Origin: Siderastrea radians
Lineage: Eukaryota; Cnidaria; Anthozoa; Scleractinia; Rhizangiidae
Reading direction: 5' to 3'
Assembly: GCA_964017195.1 (NCBI GenBank)
Contig: OZ024900.1
Location: 32,132,641-32,196,640, forward strand
DNA: 64,000 nucleotides
Shown here in pieces: positions 20,200 through 30,971 of the stretch; the stretch's first letter is position 1, and each line of letters starts with the position of its first letter. The position numbers and the translations under genes are program-made. The notes below the pieces were generated by a model. That model saw nothing but the letters and a program-made list of their open reading frames with translations, did not search any database and had not been told where the DNA came from.

Positions 20200-21335
20200 G
20201 CGGCAAAATGAGTGCGCGTGCGCTAACTCGTTCCCGCCATTTTCGCGGGCGGGCGCAAGCAGAGAGACTGGATTCAAGAGAAACCATTCGGGGAAAAATG
20301 GTGGCAATTCAAAAATTCCCGTCGTATGTTTTCATTTCTCGGAGATAAGGGCGTCACGAAACAGATGAGGTTTTCACCTTGAAGACAGTTCCTAGAGAGA
20401 CTCTTCTTCCACATATCTTTTTTAGCAAACTAATTGTCTTCGCCACCATGGTAAATTTTTCGCTCGAAGTCAATGGCTCGTAAGTGAAACGTGAATTGTG
20501 TCAGGTAAGCTTATACTTTTGTCGTAGCAGTGCTAGCTTTCGCCTTTTCTAAAGCAAATTACCTAGCTGTTGTTTGAGGGATAAAACTCGGGATAAGTCC
20601 TTTTGCAAGAAAAAGATGATTGCAAAAGCTGGTAGTCAAAATTAAAGCCGCAGAAAAACTCGCCTGACATTCAGGCTACAAAGCGAAAACAGCATGCGGA
20701 CCGCTGAGGAAACGACTCTTTTGCTTGCTTTATTCATCACGAAGTATAGAATTGATTCTTACTTATACGTCTTTCTAAAGTGCTTAATTAATTTGGATTG
20801 GCATGATAGCTGCAGGGTAAAATTTTGAAACCTTTAGGCAAATATTGGGAAGTCTTAATTTTTCCTAAGTTCAGTTTCCATGCTAGACAAGCAGTAGACA
20901 AGGTGTCCTTAGTCACAACTCAAACTTACAATCAATCGACTTTTTACAGACAGAGGAAAGAGAGGAAAGTTTGTTATTTCCAGAGACTTTTTTTTTATAA
21001 AGAAATAAAAGCGAGAACTACTCTAGAATCACCGAACGGAAAGGGTTCATATAATTGAAGAAGTTAAAGTATTTCTCAGATTAAATTAATGTGCAAAATA
21101 TAATTTTCGATCACGGCGTTCTGGCATCAGACCGCAGTACTGGACGAGTTTTCTACAAATCTATAAATCTAAATTTAAATGATTTTAGAAATAAATTCGT
21201 TGCAAAAAGAAAGAAACTATAACCACATATGATTTTAAGAGCTGAAAACTTTACTAGTACTAATAAACGAATTTTTTGCAAAAAAGTATACCAGTGAAAA
21301 ATAAATGAAGCGATATATATTTTTTAAAATGCTTT
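20200..21335. other. Left unique part of the 8.7-kb element
   Basis: No recognised gene. 20630-20900 shares text with 53020-53280 (gtcaaaattaaa, atgcggaccgc, ttaggcaaatattggg-like), pointing to related element interiors. A 77-codon frame at 20825-21058 is not recognisable. Confidence 0.4.
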
Positions 21336-22056
21336 TACTAATAAATGCAAAAACTTGCAAAAAAGAAAACGACTTTTCGCGAGATATTCCATTTATTAGT
21401 ACATGTTTCATTGTTAATACTAGTAAATGCAAAATCTTGCAAAAAAGAAAACGACTTTTTCGCGAGATATTCCATTTATTAGTACATGTTTCATTGTTAA
21501 TACTAGTAAATGCAAAAACTTGCAAAAAAGAAAACGACTTTTTCGCGAGATATTCCATTTATTAGTACATGTTTCATTGTTAATACTAGTAAATGCAAAA
21601 TCTTGCAAAAAAGAAAACGACTTTTTCGCGAGATATTCCATTTATTAGTACATGTTTCATTGTTAATACTAGTAAATGCAAAATCTTGCAAAAAAGAAAA
21701 CGACTTTTTCGCGAGATATTCCATTTATTAGTACATGTTTCATTGTTACTACTAGTAAATGCAAAATCTTGCAAAAAAGAATACGACTTTTTCGCAAGAT
21801 ATTCCATTGATGGTAATTTTTTCCGCGGAGTTCTGTGATGAGTTCCGTGGAGTTCCGTGGAGTTCATGCACAATCTTGCAGAAAGCAAAACGACTTTTTT
21901 ACAAGATATTCCATTTATTAGTATATCCTTTATTATTACTAGTAAATGCAGAATCTTGCAAAGAGGAAAACGACTTTTTTGCAAGATATTCCATGTATTA
22001 GTATATGTTTCAATATTAATACTAATAAATGCAAAATCTTGCAAAAAAGAAAACGA
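21336..22056 (-). repeat. 83-bp satellite, left array (minus orientation)
   Basis: About eight tandem units of 83 bp with the landmarks TCGCGA, 'gatattccatttattagtac' and 'actagtaaatgcaaaa'. This is the reverse complement of the right arrays. A degenerate stretch with ttccgtggagttc duplications interrupts it at 21808-21870. The right boundary is the insertion point of the 22057 element. Confidence 0.9.
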
Positions 22057-22069
22057 TAGCCTGCGAGCA

Positions 22070-22253
22070 GGCTCTCGTTTGGGTTTTATGCGCGAGATGC
22101 GAGACGCGAGTGGCGAAGCCGCGAGAAGCAGGCTCTCGTTTGGGTTTTATGCGCGAGATGCGAGACGCGAGTGGCGAAGCCGCGAGAAGCAGGCTCTCGT
22201 TTGGGTTTTATGCGCGAGATGCGAGACGCGAGTGGCGAAGCCGCGAGAGCGTG
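22070..22253. repeat. Three ~61-bp tandem units in the left TIR
   Basis: The segment 'gaagcaggctctcgtttggg' followed by 'ttttatgcgcgagatgcgag' repeats three times starting near 22069, 22125 and 22186. The right arm has a single copy, so the left TIR has expanded by tandem duplication. Confidence 0.8.
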
Positions 22254-22450
22254 GGGCGCGGTGGGCGGGGCTGGGCGAAGAGAGAGCCTGCTCCTATTAC
22301 TGTAAATTTTTCATTTCCGCTTTGCCTGAGCGAAGTTTAATACCATTGGCTGAAAAGTGATAAGCTGTCAATCTATTAGGATTGCGCCAGAAGCAAAATT
22401 TAGCGGGAAAACGTTAAGAAGAACACACACTAACAAGAAGGCGTGTGGCG

Positions 22451-23190
22451 ATGTCGACAATAGCGGCCGATAACAATCAAACGCCGAAGAAAAAAACCGG
22501 GCGAGGCAGAAAAACTCTTCTTCCTTCAGTTAAAGATTACTGCCGACTTGGTGGTTGTTCTTTTAAGGTCCAGTATGGATCACTGGCCCGCCAGATTGGA
22601 ACAGAAAATTTGTTTCAACCTTCCAAGCAGAAAGGATCCATCGGTGTTGTCCTTGCAAAACAGTGTGATGAAGTAGGATTGAAGGTGACACGTAGTGAAA
22701 GTAAATCGGACAGAGTTTGTGCCGCTTGTGGAAGGAAAATACGGAACAAACATCAGCTATTTTGTTTTGTTGCAAGTGCGTTGCAAGATCCAGAGACAGA
22801 GAGTCAAGAAAGGTTCAAACGTTGTCTTCCGACGTCTGTTTCTTCGCCTGAGCGAAGCCCGGTAAACAAAAAGATGCTGAGGAAAGGCGTTGAGGAGTCT
22901 GCATCTCAAAAGCGACAAGTAGAGGGCGATGATGATGCAAAGATCGCAGATAACTAACGAAAGAAACCTACGTCGAGGAAAAGCTTATTTTGTTCCACGA
23001 ATAGCGAGGAATTAAACCAAGCAGAATCGAATGCAAATGGCAGAGGCGATTGGGAGCTCGGTTTGCTAAACGTGGACGATCTATCGCAGGGGAAGACGCA
23101 AGTGAAAATCCTTATTTTGTATCCAAGTGAGCATATAAAAATTAGGACACCGGAAGATCAAAAAACGATCGCGATTACAAGCAGGGCAAA
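22451..23190 (+). pseudogene. Captured zinc-binding-like gene fragment, in-frame stop
   Basis: From the ATG at 22451 the frame runs 168 codons to TAA at 22955-22957, then continues open in the same frame to about 23190. Residues include a basic start (TPKKKTGRGRK), CRLGGCSFKV and a second pair in RVCAACGRKIRNKHQLFCF, which could bind zinc. After the stop it reads KKPTSRKSLFCSTNSEELNQ and LNVDDLSQGKTQVKILILYP. I do not recognise the parent gene, although it resembles an uncharacterised zinc-finger-like protein. It lies wholly inside the 22057-23572 element and ends where an antisense helicase fragment begins. Confidence 0.55.
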
Positions 23191-23192
23191 TA

Positions 23193-23414
23193 TCATTGGT
23201 TTCTCGTCGGAAGAACAGCAAGCACGTCTCGATTTAACAGGAGGCTTTTCACTGCAGACTCCTGCTCTTTTTTCAGTTTGAAACTAACACCAGATACCGC
23301 CTGAAACTTGGTTAAAACCTCCGAAATCGCATTCAACTCCCGCTCCATGTTGTTGATAACTATGTTTACTTCAGCAATCCAGCGGTCTGCACATGTTGCT
23401 GTCAAATTTCTCAC
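23193..23414 (-). pseudogene. RecQ-like helicase N-terminal fragment
   Basis: The minus strand reads a coiled segment (IAEVNIVINNMERELNAISE) and then FKLKKEQESAVKSLLLNRDV and LAVLPT before losing similarity. LK-EQ-AV..LL..RDV.AVLPT is the Q-motif and the start of Walker A of RecQ/DEAH-type helicases. The expected glycine-lysine of Walker A is missing because the fragment stops there. It abuts the plus-strand fragment, as in a chimeric capture. Confidence 0.6.
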
Positions 23415-23572
23415 TTCCTGTGAAATTTTATAGCTTCCGGGGTGGGAATGAAAAATTTACAGTAATAGGAGCAGGCTCTCTCTTTCGCGGCTTTGCTGCT
23501 CGTCTCGTGGCTTCGCCGCTCGCGTTTCGCATCTCGCGCATAAAACCCAAACGAGAGCCTGCTCGCAGGCTA

Positions 23573-23690
23573 AGTAAACGACTTTTTCGCAAGATATTCC
23601 ATTTATTAGTATGTGTTTCAATATTAATACTAGTAAATGCGCAATCGTGCCAAAAGGGAAACGGCTCTTTTGCAAGATATTACATTTCTT
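23573..23690 (-). repeat. Satellite remainder right of the nested element
   Basis: About 1.4 units of the 83-bp satellite in the same orientation as the left array (cgactttttcgcaagatatt), confirming that the 22057-23572 element inserted into a once continuous array. Confidence 0.85.
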
Positions 23691-24186
23691 TCTTTCTCAA
23701 TAGAATATTCATTCCTTATTTTGTTTGCTCTATTTTTTTCCAGAGTCCAAGGATGTGTTGACTGTAACGCAGTGAGACGAGCAAGAGGAAAACTCGTTTT
23801 TTTTTTTACGAGAAGCAAAGCGGGCGGCGCCGTCTTGAATTTTTCCACGAAAAAGAAACAAATTTTCAAAAGATTCGAAAGTTTGTGCTGGATTTTAAGG
23901 GTCAGTCCGTGGACTAGCACAGGTCCGAAGCACAAACAGAGGATGGTAAGCCTGTGATTTCTCCGACTTCTTCTTCGCCCTGTTGATTTCACAAGTATTG
24001 GTTACCATTTCCAGACCTCGCGCGAGTTTTAGAACTACCACTGACTTAGTTCCGAGTGACGTAGTGCCTTATATGCCTTCAAAAATATAGGCGGCAGATT
24101 TCAACTTAACGCCACAGTGGTGCTGTCAAGATAAAGGGTGGCTGGTACTACTGATGATAATGATGGGCTATGGGAACGACAGCAGG
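23691..24186. other. Spacer between the inverted satellite arrays
   Basis: Non-satellite sequence with short open frames on both strands, none recognised. The orientation of the satellite switches across this spacer. Confidence 0.45.
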
Positions 24187-26400
24187 AGCAAGATTTTGCA
24201 TTTCCTAGTATTAACAATGAAACATGTACCAATAAATGGAATATCTCGCGAAAAAGTCGTTTTCTTTTTTGCAAGATTTTGCATTTACTAGTATTAACAA
24301 TGAAACATGTACTAATAAATGGAATATCTCGCGAAAAAGTCGTTTTCTTTTTTGCAAGATTTTGCATTTATTAGTATTAATATTGAAAGATGTACTAATA
24401 AATGGAATATCTCGCGAAAAAGTCGTTTTCCTTTTTACAAGATTTTGCATTTACTAGTATTAACAATGAAACATGTACTAATAAATGGAATATCTCGCGA
24501 AAAAGTCGTTTTCTTTTTTGCAAGATTTTGCAGTTACTAGTATTAACAATGAAACAGGTACTAATAAATGGAATGTCTCGCGAAAAAGTCGTTTTCTTTT
24601 TTGCAAGATTTTGCATTTATTAGTATTAATATTGAAACATATACTAATAAATGGAATATCTCGCGAAAAAGTCGTTTTCTTTTTTGTAAGATTTTACATT
24701 TCCTAGTATTAACAATGAAACATGTACCAATAAATGGAATATCTCGCGAAAAAGTCGTTTTCTTTTTTGCAAGATTTTGCAGTTACTAGTATTAACAATG
24801 AAACATGTACTAATAAATGGAATATCTCGCGAAAAAGTCGTTTTCTTTTTTGCAAGATTTTGCATTTACTAGTATTAGCAATGAAACATGTACTAATAAA
24901 TGGAATATCTCGCGAAAAAGTCGTTTTCTTTTTTGCAAGATTTTGCATTTATTAGTATTAATATTGAAAGATGTACTAATAAATGGAATATCTCGCGAAA
25001 AAGTCGTTTTCCTTTTTACAAGATTTTGCATTTCCTAGTATTAACAATGAAACATGTACTAATAAATGGAATATCTCGCGAAAAAGTCGTTTTCTTTTTT
25101 GCAAGATTTTGCATTTACTAGTATTAACAATGAAACATGTACTAATAAATGGAATATCTCGCGAAAAAGTCGTTTTCTTTTTTGCAAGATTTTGCATTTA
25201 TTAGTATTAATATTGAAAGATGTACTAATAAATGGAATATCTCGCGAAAAAGTCGTTTTCCTTTTTACAAGATTTTGCATTTACTAGTATTAACAATAAA
25301 ACATGTACTAATAAATGGAATATCTCGCGAAAAAGTCGTTTTCTTTTTTGCAAGATTTTGCAGTTACTAGTATTAACAATGAAACAGGTACTAATAAATG
25401 GAATGTCTCGCGAAAAAGTCGTTTTCTTTTTTGCAAGATTTTGCATTTATTAGTATTAATATTGAAACAGGTACTAATAAATGGAATGTCTCGCGAAAAA
25501 GTCGTTTTCTTTTTTGCAAGATTTTGCATTTATTAGTATTAATATTGAAACATATACTAATAAATGGAATATCTCGCGAAAAAGTCGTTTTCTTTTTTGC
25601 AAGATTTTGCAGTTACTAGTATTAACAATGAAACATGTACTAATAAATGGAATATCTCGCGAAAAAGTCGTTTTCTTTTTTGCAAGATTTTGCATTTACT
25701 AGTATTAGCAATGAAACATGTACTAATAAATGGAATATCTCGCGAAAAAGTCGTTTTCTTTTTTGCAAGATTTTGCATTTATTAGTATTAATATTGAAAG
25801 ATGTACTAATAAATGGAATATCTCGCGAAAAAGTCGTTTTCCTTTTTACAAGATTTTGCATTTCCTAGTATTAACAATGAAACATGTACCAATAAATGGA
25901 ATATCTCGCGAAAAAGTCGTTTTCTTTTTTGCAAGATTTTGCAGTTACTAGTATTAACAATGAAACATGTACTAATAAATGGAATATCTCGCGAAAAAGT
26001 CGTTTTCTTTTTTGCAAGATTTTGCATTTATTAGTATTAATATTGAAAGATGTATTAATAAATGGAATATCTCGCGAAAAAGTCGTTTTCCTTTTTACAA
26101 GATTTTGCATTTACTAGTATTAACAATGAAACATGTACTAATAAATGGAATATCTCGCGAAAAAGTCGTTTTCTTTTTTGCAAGATTTTGCATTTACTAG
26201 TATTAACAATGAAACATGTACTAATAAATGGAATATCTCGCGAAAAAGTCGTTTTCTTTTTTGCAAGATTTTGCATTTATTAGTATTAATATTGAAACAT
26301 ATACTAATAAATGGAATATCTCGCGAAAAAGTCGTTTTCTTTTTTGCAAGATTTTACATTTAGTAGTATTAATATTGAAAGATGTACTAATAAATGGAAT
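24187..26400 (+). repeat. 83-bp satellite, main right array with 830-bp higher-order period
   Basis: About 26-27 head-to-tail 83-bp units, each with ATATCTCGCGAAAAAGTCG, 'ttttttgcaagattttgcat' and 'actagtattaacaatgaaac'. A diagnostic variant (gaaagatgtactaat plus cctttttacaagatt) recurs at spacings of 581, 249, 581 and 249 bp, and another variant (gaaacaggtactaat) at 830 bp. This is a ten-unit higher-order repeat. Open frames of 73 codons in every unit are by-products of the repeat and not genes. Confidence 0.92.
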
Positions 26401-27319
26401 TTATTATTCAACTGCATTCAGTAGAGTACAAATAACACCCAAAACGAGTACAAATATCCCACGGTATTTGTACTCGAGAAGACCGGTTTGACAGGTTTTC
26501 TACAAATGCCACGTCAGGCATTAGGCTTACAAGGTGAACGATGAAAAAATGGCCGAAACGCTCGTCGGTTTTTCCCAAAGAAAACAATGAATGCTTACCA
26601 AATTTTGAGGTTTTTAACGAAAACGAGATCCTAGAGACAAGCAATGACCTAGACGGCAGAGAAATTTCTTTATTTATTGAAGAAAATCGAAACGCATTTA
26701 AATACAACAGAAAAGACGAAAACTGACCTCAAGTCCGTTAAAGAAACAAGGGCCATTGAAGAAATTCCCGCCGAGGAACTTAACAATCTTTTATGTCATT
26801 TGTTTGTCAAAGTCAGGAAACAGAACCCATCTTTTCTCAGGAGATGTCTTCAACAAATGCACAATTGTTGTCGGTCAGAAATCTCCACCGCTATCTCTTC
26901 CAAAATGACGCGTGGTTAGTGATTCGGACGAAGATGACCGAGCTTGAAGTGCTATTTAACTTTGTTTGACTTGACTTTCGAGTTCTGTTTGTTCTGTCGA
27001 GTTCTTTCTTTTCGTAGTTTTACTCGGTGACCGACCAAGAACATTGTTGTTCATCTAACTGTAAACCCGAAAATAATTCAGTTTTGCCTTATTCCATCTT
27101 TGTTTTCCTTGCAAGTTTGAAATAAAATCACGACGCTTCGCTCGATTGACAGGTTTGACAAGTTTTCTTTTTTGACCAATCAACAACAACCTCACGTTAA
27201 GCGCGCGAAACCTGACCCACTGGCGCGCTCACTCGCTGCTCAGAAGTCACGCTAGTTTGTCACGCAACTCAGACAGTTTATAAACCACTTTTCCATTTTG
27301 TAGCTAAGTTGAATAATAA
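26401..27319. mobile_element. Small TIR insertion with Crypton-like fragment
   Basis: TTATTATTCAACT at 26401-26413 is mirrored exactly by AGTTGAATAATAA at 27307-27319. It interrupts the satellite. Near its left end is a hairpin (cgagtacaaata / tatttgtactcg, 26443-26475). The coding remnant is listed separately. Confidence 0.6.
26541..26918 (+). pseudogene. Crypton/DUF3504-like recombinase fragment
   Basis: A frame at 26541-26726 (MKKWPKRSSVFPKENNECLP) is followed, in another frame, by 26740-26830 reading ETRAIEEIPAEELNNLLCHL and FVKVRKQN. IEEIP-EELN-LL--F---VRK is typical of the N-terminal part of the DUF3504 (Crypton-derived tyrosine recombinase) domain. The catalytic domain is absent. It is a broken fragment carried by the 26401-27319 element. 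Confidence 0.55.
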
Positions 27320-27323
27320 ATCC

Positions 27324-27463
27324 CTTATTAGACGGTTTAGTGTGTAGTATCGTGGGACATTTTTACTCGCCTCTTGTATTTTGACTCGCCCTACGGGCTC
27401 GCCAAAATACGGCGTGACTCGTGAAAATATCCCACGATACTACACACTAAACCGTCTAATAAG
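27324..27463. repeat. 140-bp palindromic foldback
   Basis: CTTATTAGACGGTTTAGTGT continuing to about 27366 is mirrored by the sequence ending ACACTAAACCGTCTAATAAG at 27463, around a loop with cgccctacgggctcg. Nearly the entire element is one hairpin. It separates the small TIR element from the resumed satellite. Confidence 0.8.
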
Positions 27464-28263
27464 ATATATATCTCGCGAAAAAGTCGTTTTCCTTTTTGCA
27501 AGGTTTTGCATTTACTAGTATTAACAATGAAGTATGTACTAATAAATGGAATATCTCGCGAAAAAGTCGTTTTCTTTTTTGCAAGATTTTGCATTTACCA
27601 GTATTAGCAATGAAACATGTACTAATAAATGGAATACCTCGCGAAAAAGTCGTTTTCTTTTTTGCAAGATTTTGCATTTATTAGTATTAATATTGAAAGA
27701 TGTACTAATAAATGGAATATCTCGCGAAAAAGTCGTTTTCCTTTTTACAAGATTTTGCATTTACTAGTATTAACAATGAAACATGTACTAATAAATGGAA
27801 TATCTCGCGAAAAAGTCGTTTTCTTTTTTGCAAGATTTTGCAGTTACTAGTATTAACAATGAAACATGTACTAATAAATGGAATGTCTCGCGAAAAAGTC
27901 GTTTTCTTTTTTGCAAGATTTTGCATTTATTAGCATTAATATTGAAAGATGTACTAATAAATGGAATATCTCGCGAAAAAGTCGTTTTCCTTTTTGCAAG
28001 ATTTTGCATTTACTAGTATTAGTATAGGTAATCATACGGTTTTTCTCGTTCAATTTGGAATTAATTTGCACTTGTGAGTTTTTCAAAAAGCTGAAATTGC
28101 ACTCGCCGCTTGCATTTACTAGTATTAGTATAGGTAATCATACGGTTTCGAGTTCAATTTGGAATTAATTTGCACAAGTGAGTTTTTCAATGAAACGTGT
28201 ACTAATAAATGGAATATCTCGCGAAAAAGTCGTTTTCTTTTTTGCAAGATTTTGCATTTATTA
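27464..28263 (+). repeat. 83-bp satellite, distal right array
   Basis: About six and a half units continue in the plus orientation to 28018. A duplicated ~105-bp insert (ggtaatcatacggttt ... ttcaatttggaattaatttg, copies near 28025 and 28131) is followed by one more unit to 28263. Confidence 0.88.
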
Positions 28264-28899
28264 GTATATGATTTTTATATTTTATATGTTGTTTTTTATA
28301 CATTTATGTAATTTTTATTTTCATTGGTAAAGTTTTTCACCAAAAATTTATTTACTAGTACTAGTAAAGTTTTTTAAAAAGTTTGCAAGTATCTGATGAC
28401 CCTAACAATTGGCTGTTTTCGCAGCGCTCGAGAAGACGGAGCAACTGTTGTTGTTTTTCGGAATTTGATTTCAGTGCGGTCCATTGGAAGTTGAGCAGCC
28501 CGAGTGAACTCTTCTGATATATTAAAGGAATAATCTCTGGAGACACAATAATAGATTTTTAGTTTCGGTCTTTTCTCTCTTCATGCATTTTTATCACCAC
28601 GCTGCATCCAACACAAGCCACACAACAAGCTTACCCTAGCGGCTCCGAACTAATTTTCACTTTTGTTGCGAGCACCAAACCCTTTATGCAAAGTGTATGA
28701 GTACAACAAGTTTCAAACGCTTTCAACAAAACCAACCTCACCTCGCTGACTCTTGCTTTCTGGTTACAAACTACACAAAACTGGAACTTTCCCTGTTATA
28801 ATAGACCGTTATAATAGCTTTCTGATCATAACCGGAAAAAAAAAATGACCGGAAGCCCGCCAAAAAGCCGAGCATGCGCACTCATTTTGCCGCTGTGTC
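28264..28899. other. Right unique part of the 8.7-kb element
   Basis: AT-rich sequence then the right TIR. A 61-codon minus-strand frame (28361-28546) is unrecognised. No gene called. Confidence 0.4.
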
Positions 28900-28908
28900 G
28901 GTCCTGTC
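28900..28908. repeat. Right target-site duplication GGTCCTGTC
   Basis: Exact repeat of 20185-20193, directly outside the right TIR of the 8.7-kb element. Confidence 0.75.
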
Positions 28909-29372
28909 CAAACAAACATAGTTTTAGCTGTCAGTAACACTCATGACTTTCAATAAGGTTCGTTTTTGCTTTTTATGCCGACCGCTGAGTGCAGGTAGAT
29001 AAAGGCCTTATGAGCCCAGTTATAACTGACGTACTCAGAGGCTGCATAACTGAAGAATGGGTGGACTCATTACTAGCAATGACGTTTTTCGTTTAAACTT
29101 GAAAAACTCACTGCCTGGAAAGCCTGAAATAATAATCACAATAACAATTCCCACTGCCCCTCGTTTTATTCTGTGTGTTAACGAGGTTTCTACCTGAGAT
29201 CAGTAAAATATTCCTGCCCTTGTCTTTAAACAGAATGCTGGGAAATTATCGGTTGGCGTTGTCTTTTAATAATAAGTTTCTTCGATTGCTTTTCATCGTT
29301 TGTCTGAATTCATTTTATTAGTTATTAAAAGGCAGCAATGAACAACTTTCTTAATTTTTATTTAGAACGGAG
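28909..29372. other. Duplicated array flank
   Basis: Parallels 19948-20010 and 17990-18190 of the array (for example 'atagtttta.ttgtcaataacactcatgac'). No gene. Confidence 0.45.
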
Positions 29373-30015
29373 TTAAGGTGATTCCATCGAAATAGAAGGA
29401 ATATTCAAAATTTTCTAAGACTTGGTCCAACTGGTAATTATGTTTAGAACATTTCAAAAATGCAATAAAAAATAGGGGTCACCGAGCTTGTTTTGGCACA
29501 ACATGGATAGCCATTGATAGCAACTATACGACCCGCAAGGTTTTCCTGAGAAACCCTAGTAATCAGAAATGAGAGCTGTAGTTGCTTTAAAAAGTCATTG
29601 CTTGTATTGAAATGTTGGAGCAGTTGAACAAAATAGACATTTATCTTGCACTGTATACTACTTTAGTTGAACAGGAATTGAGGATATGGAAAAAATCAAA
29701 GAATCTGCCGCGTGCGTACATACCCTGCTGTACCTAAAGAAGTGTTCTATTCGGCATTTAAATAAAAATATCTCAAAGGAGAATTTTTAACTTTTCTTGA
29801 AATCGCGATATATTATACTCGACGATGTGCCATTTGATTTTATGTATTAAAAAATGGGGTTCACCGAGCTCGTTACGGAGAAAACGTCTAGTCATTTCTC
29901 TGAACTGCTCAGTTTTCATAGAAAACCTATCAAGTTCCGAAGGTGCGTGCGCTAATCACGCAAAAAATTGATGCGCAGAAAGGATGCATAATGCAATTGA
30001 CGGGAATCACCTTAA
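29373..30015. mobile_element. TTAA-flanked inverted-repeat element 1
   Basis: Begins TTAAGGTGATTCC and ends GGAATCACCTTAA. The same family starts at 63665 at the window's right edge (TTAAGATGATTCCATCGAAA). No transposase recognised. The TTAA flanks suggest a piggyBac- or Kolobok-type target preference. Confidence 0.7.
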
Positions 30016-30676
30016 GGTCATTCCCCTGTATTGCATTACACATCCTTACTGCGCATGATTTGTTGCGTCATTTGCGCGTGCTCACAGCGCCTGCACGCCC
30101 AGGGAGTAATGGATTTCCTATGAGGCTAAGCTCACCAGAGAAAAGAATACTTATTTACTCTTAAGCAAGCATGGGGACCTATCTTTTTTTTCAAATATTT
30201 TTGACTTACCAGTAATCCTCTTTTTGTTCAAAGAGTTAGAAAAAAAACACATGTTCGAAAAAAAAATTATTACTAGAAAGGCGTTGCTCACGGAGATGAA
30301 ATCAAGACCTCGAGAACACGCACGTAAGGAAGGTTTTAAGTCAATTTCGTCTGATGCTTCGAGCATCTGCCATAAAACTTATAGTAAATTGTTCCTTGTT
30401 ATCGATATTTTCCATCTAATACATTGTTTCAAGGTTTGCTTTAATCATGTGCTTCCTCTGCCTACGGAAAGTAGCGTAAACTGATCAAATAAACATGTGC
30501 TCGTTAGGCGAAATTGCAAGGAATTATGGGGTAACTTGAGACGATGATATCTCGTAAACGAACATGGGGACCTATTCTTTTTATTTTATTTTTCAAAACA
30601 TTGACCGACAGATAACAACTTGTGACAGTCTGACAAAAGTCCTATGTTAAATTTTATTTCGGGGGAATGACCTTAA
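30012..30676. mobile_element. TTAA-flanked inverted-repeat element 2, abutting element 1
   Basis: Begins TTAAGGTCATTCCCC, sharing the TTAA at 30012-30015 with element 1, and ends GGGGGAATGACCTTAA at 30676. Its TIR differs from element 1 by a C for G change at one position. Short frames inside are not recognisable. Confidence 0.7.
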
Positions 30677-30971
30677 ATACGGCAGTTACTTGGCTATCTA
30701 AGCAATCTGTTGTTTTACGCCATATTTGTGTTAAAAACACCATTTTAGACTAATTAACTAAACGGAAGAATTTAATGTAATAAAGACCGGCTTTTTTAAG
30801 ACATAAAATACCACAAGTTGTTCTTGCTAATTATTTAATTTACATGACACATCCTAAGAACTGTGATAATCAACTTTCTTGGAGATATTTTCTTTTACAA
30901 AGGCAGCTTAACTATTTGTCCTATTTGTTTGCCTTAACTAAAGTAATGCTTCCCACACATGAATATGGATT

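Larger units (their letters stand above)
22057..23572. mobile_element. Mutator-like TIR element with gene fragments (Pack-MULE-like)
   Basis: Outer arms beginning TAGCCTGCGAGCAGGCTCTC are mirrored at the right end at 23572. Pairing extends inward over ~130 bp to 'cctgctcctattactgtaaa' at 22288 and its mirror near 23460. The left arm contains three tandem ~61-bp units (gcgagatgcgagacgcgag). It sits inside the satellite, with AGAAAACGA at 22048-22056 and AGTAAACGA at 23573-23581, a 9-bp duplication with one mismatch. Long TIRs and a 9-bp duplication fit Mutator-like elements. The 1.1-kb interior has non-transposase coding fragments in opposite orientations. Confidence 0.75.
20194..28899. mobile_element. 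8.7-kb composite TIR element carrying an 83-bp satellite
   Basis: The left end GACACAGCGGCAAAATGAGT (then GCGC) is matched exactly, 24 bases, by the reverse complement of the right end at 28876-28899. The 9-bp direct repeat GGTCCTGTC flanks both sides. A 9-bp duplication suits Mutator-like elements, though other superfamilies with 8-9 bp duplications are possible. The interior contains inverted satellite arrays, a nested TIR element, a Crypton-like fragment and hairpins. 20600-20900 resembles the interior of the 51873 element (gcatgcggaccgc-gaggaaacga). I recognise no intact transposase. It splits duplicated array sequence. Confidence 0.75.

Noticed and set aside
24187..26400. CRISPR-like array appearance of the 83-bp units
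   Set aside because: Units are head-to-tail with no unique spacers, in an intron-bearing animal genome. It is a satellite.
21427..28016. Dozens of 73-codon open frames on both strands in the satellite arrays
   Set aside because: They repeat at 83-bp steps, read through all three frames of a unit whose length is not a multiple of three, and simply reflect stop-poor repeat sequence. Not genes.
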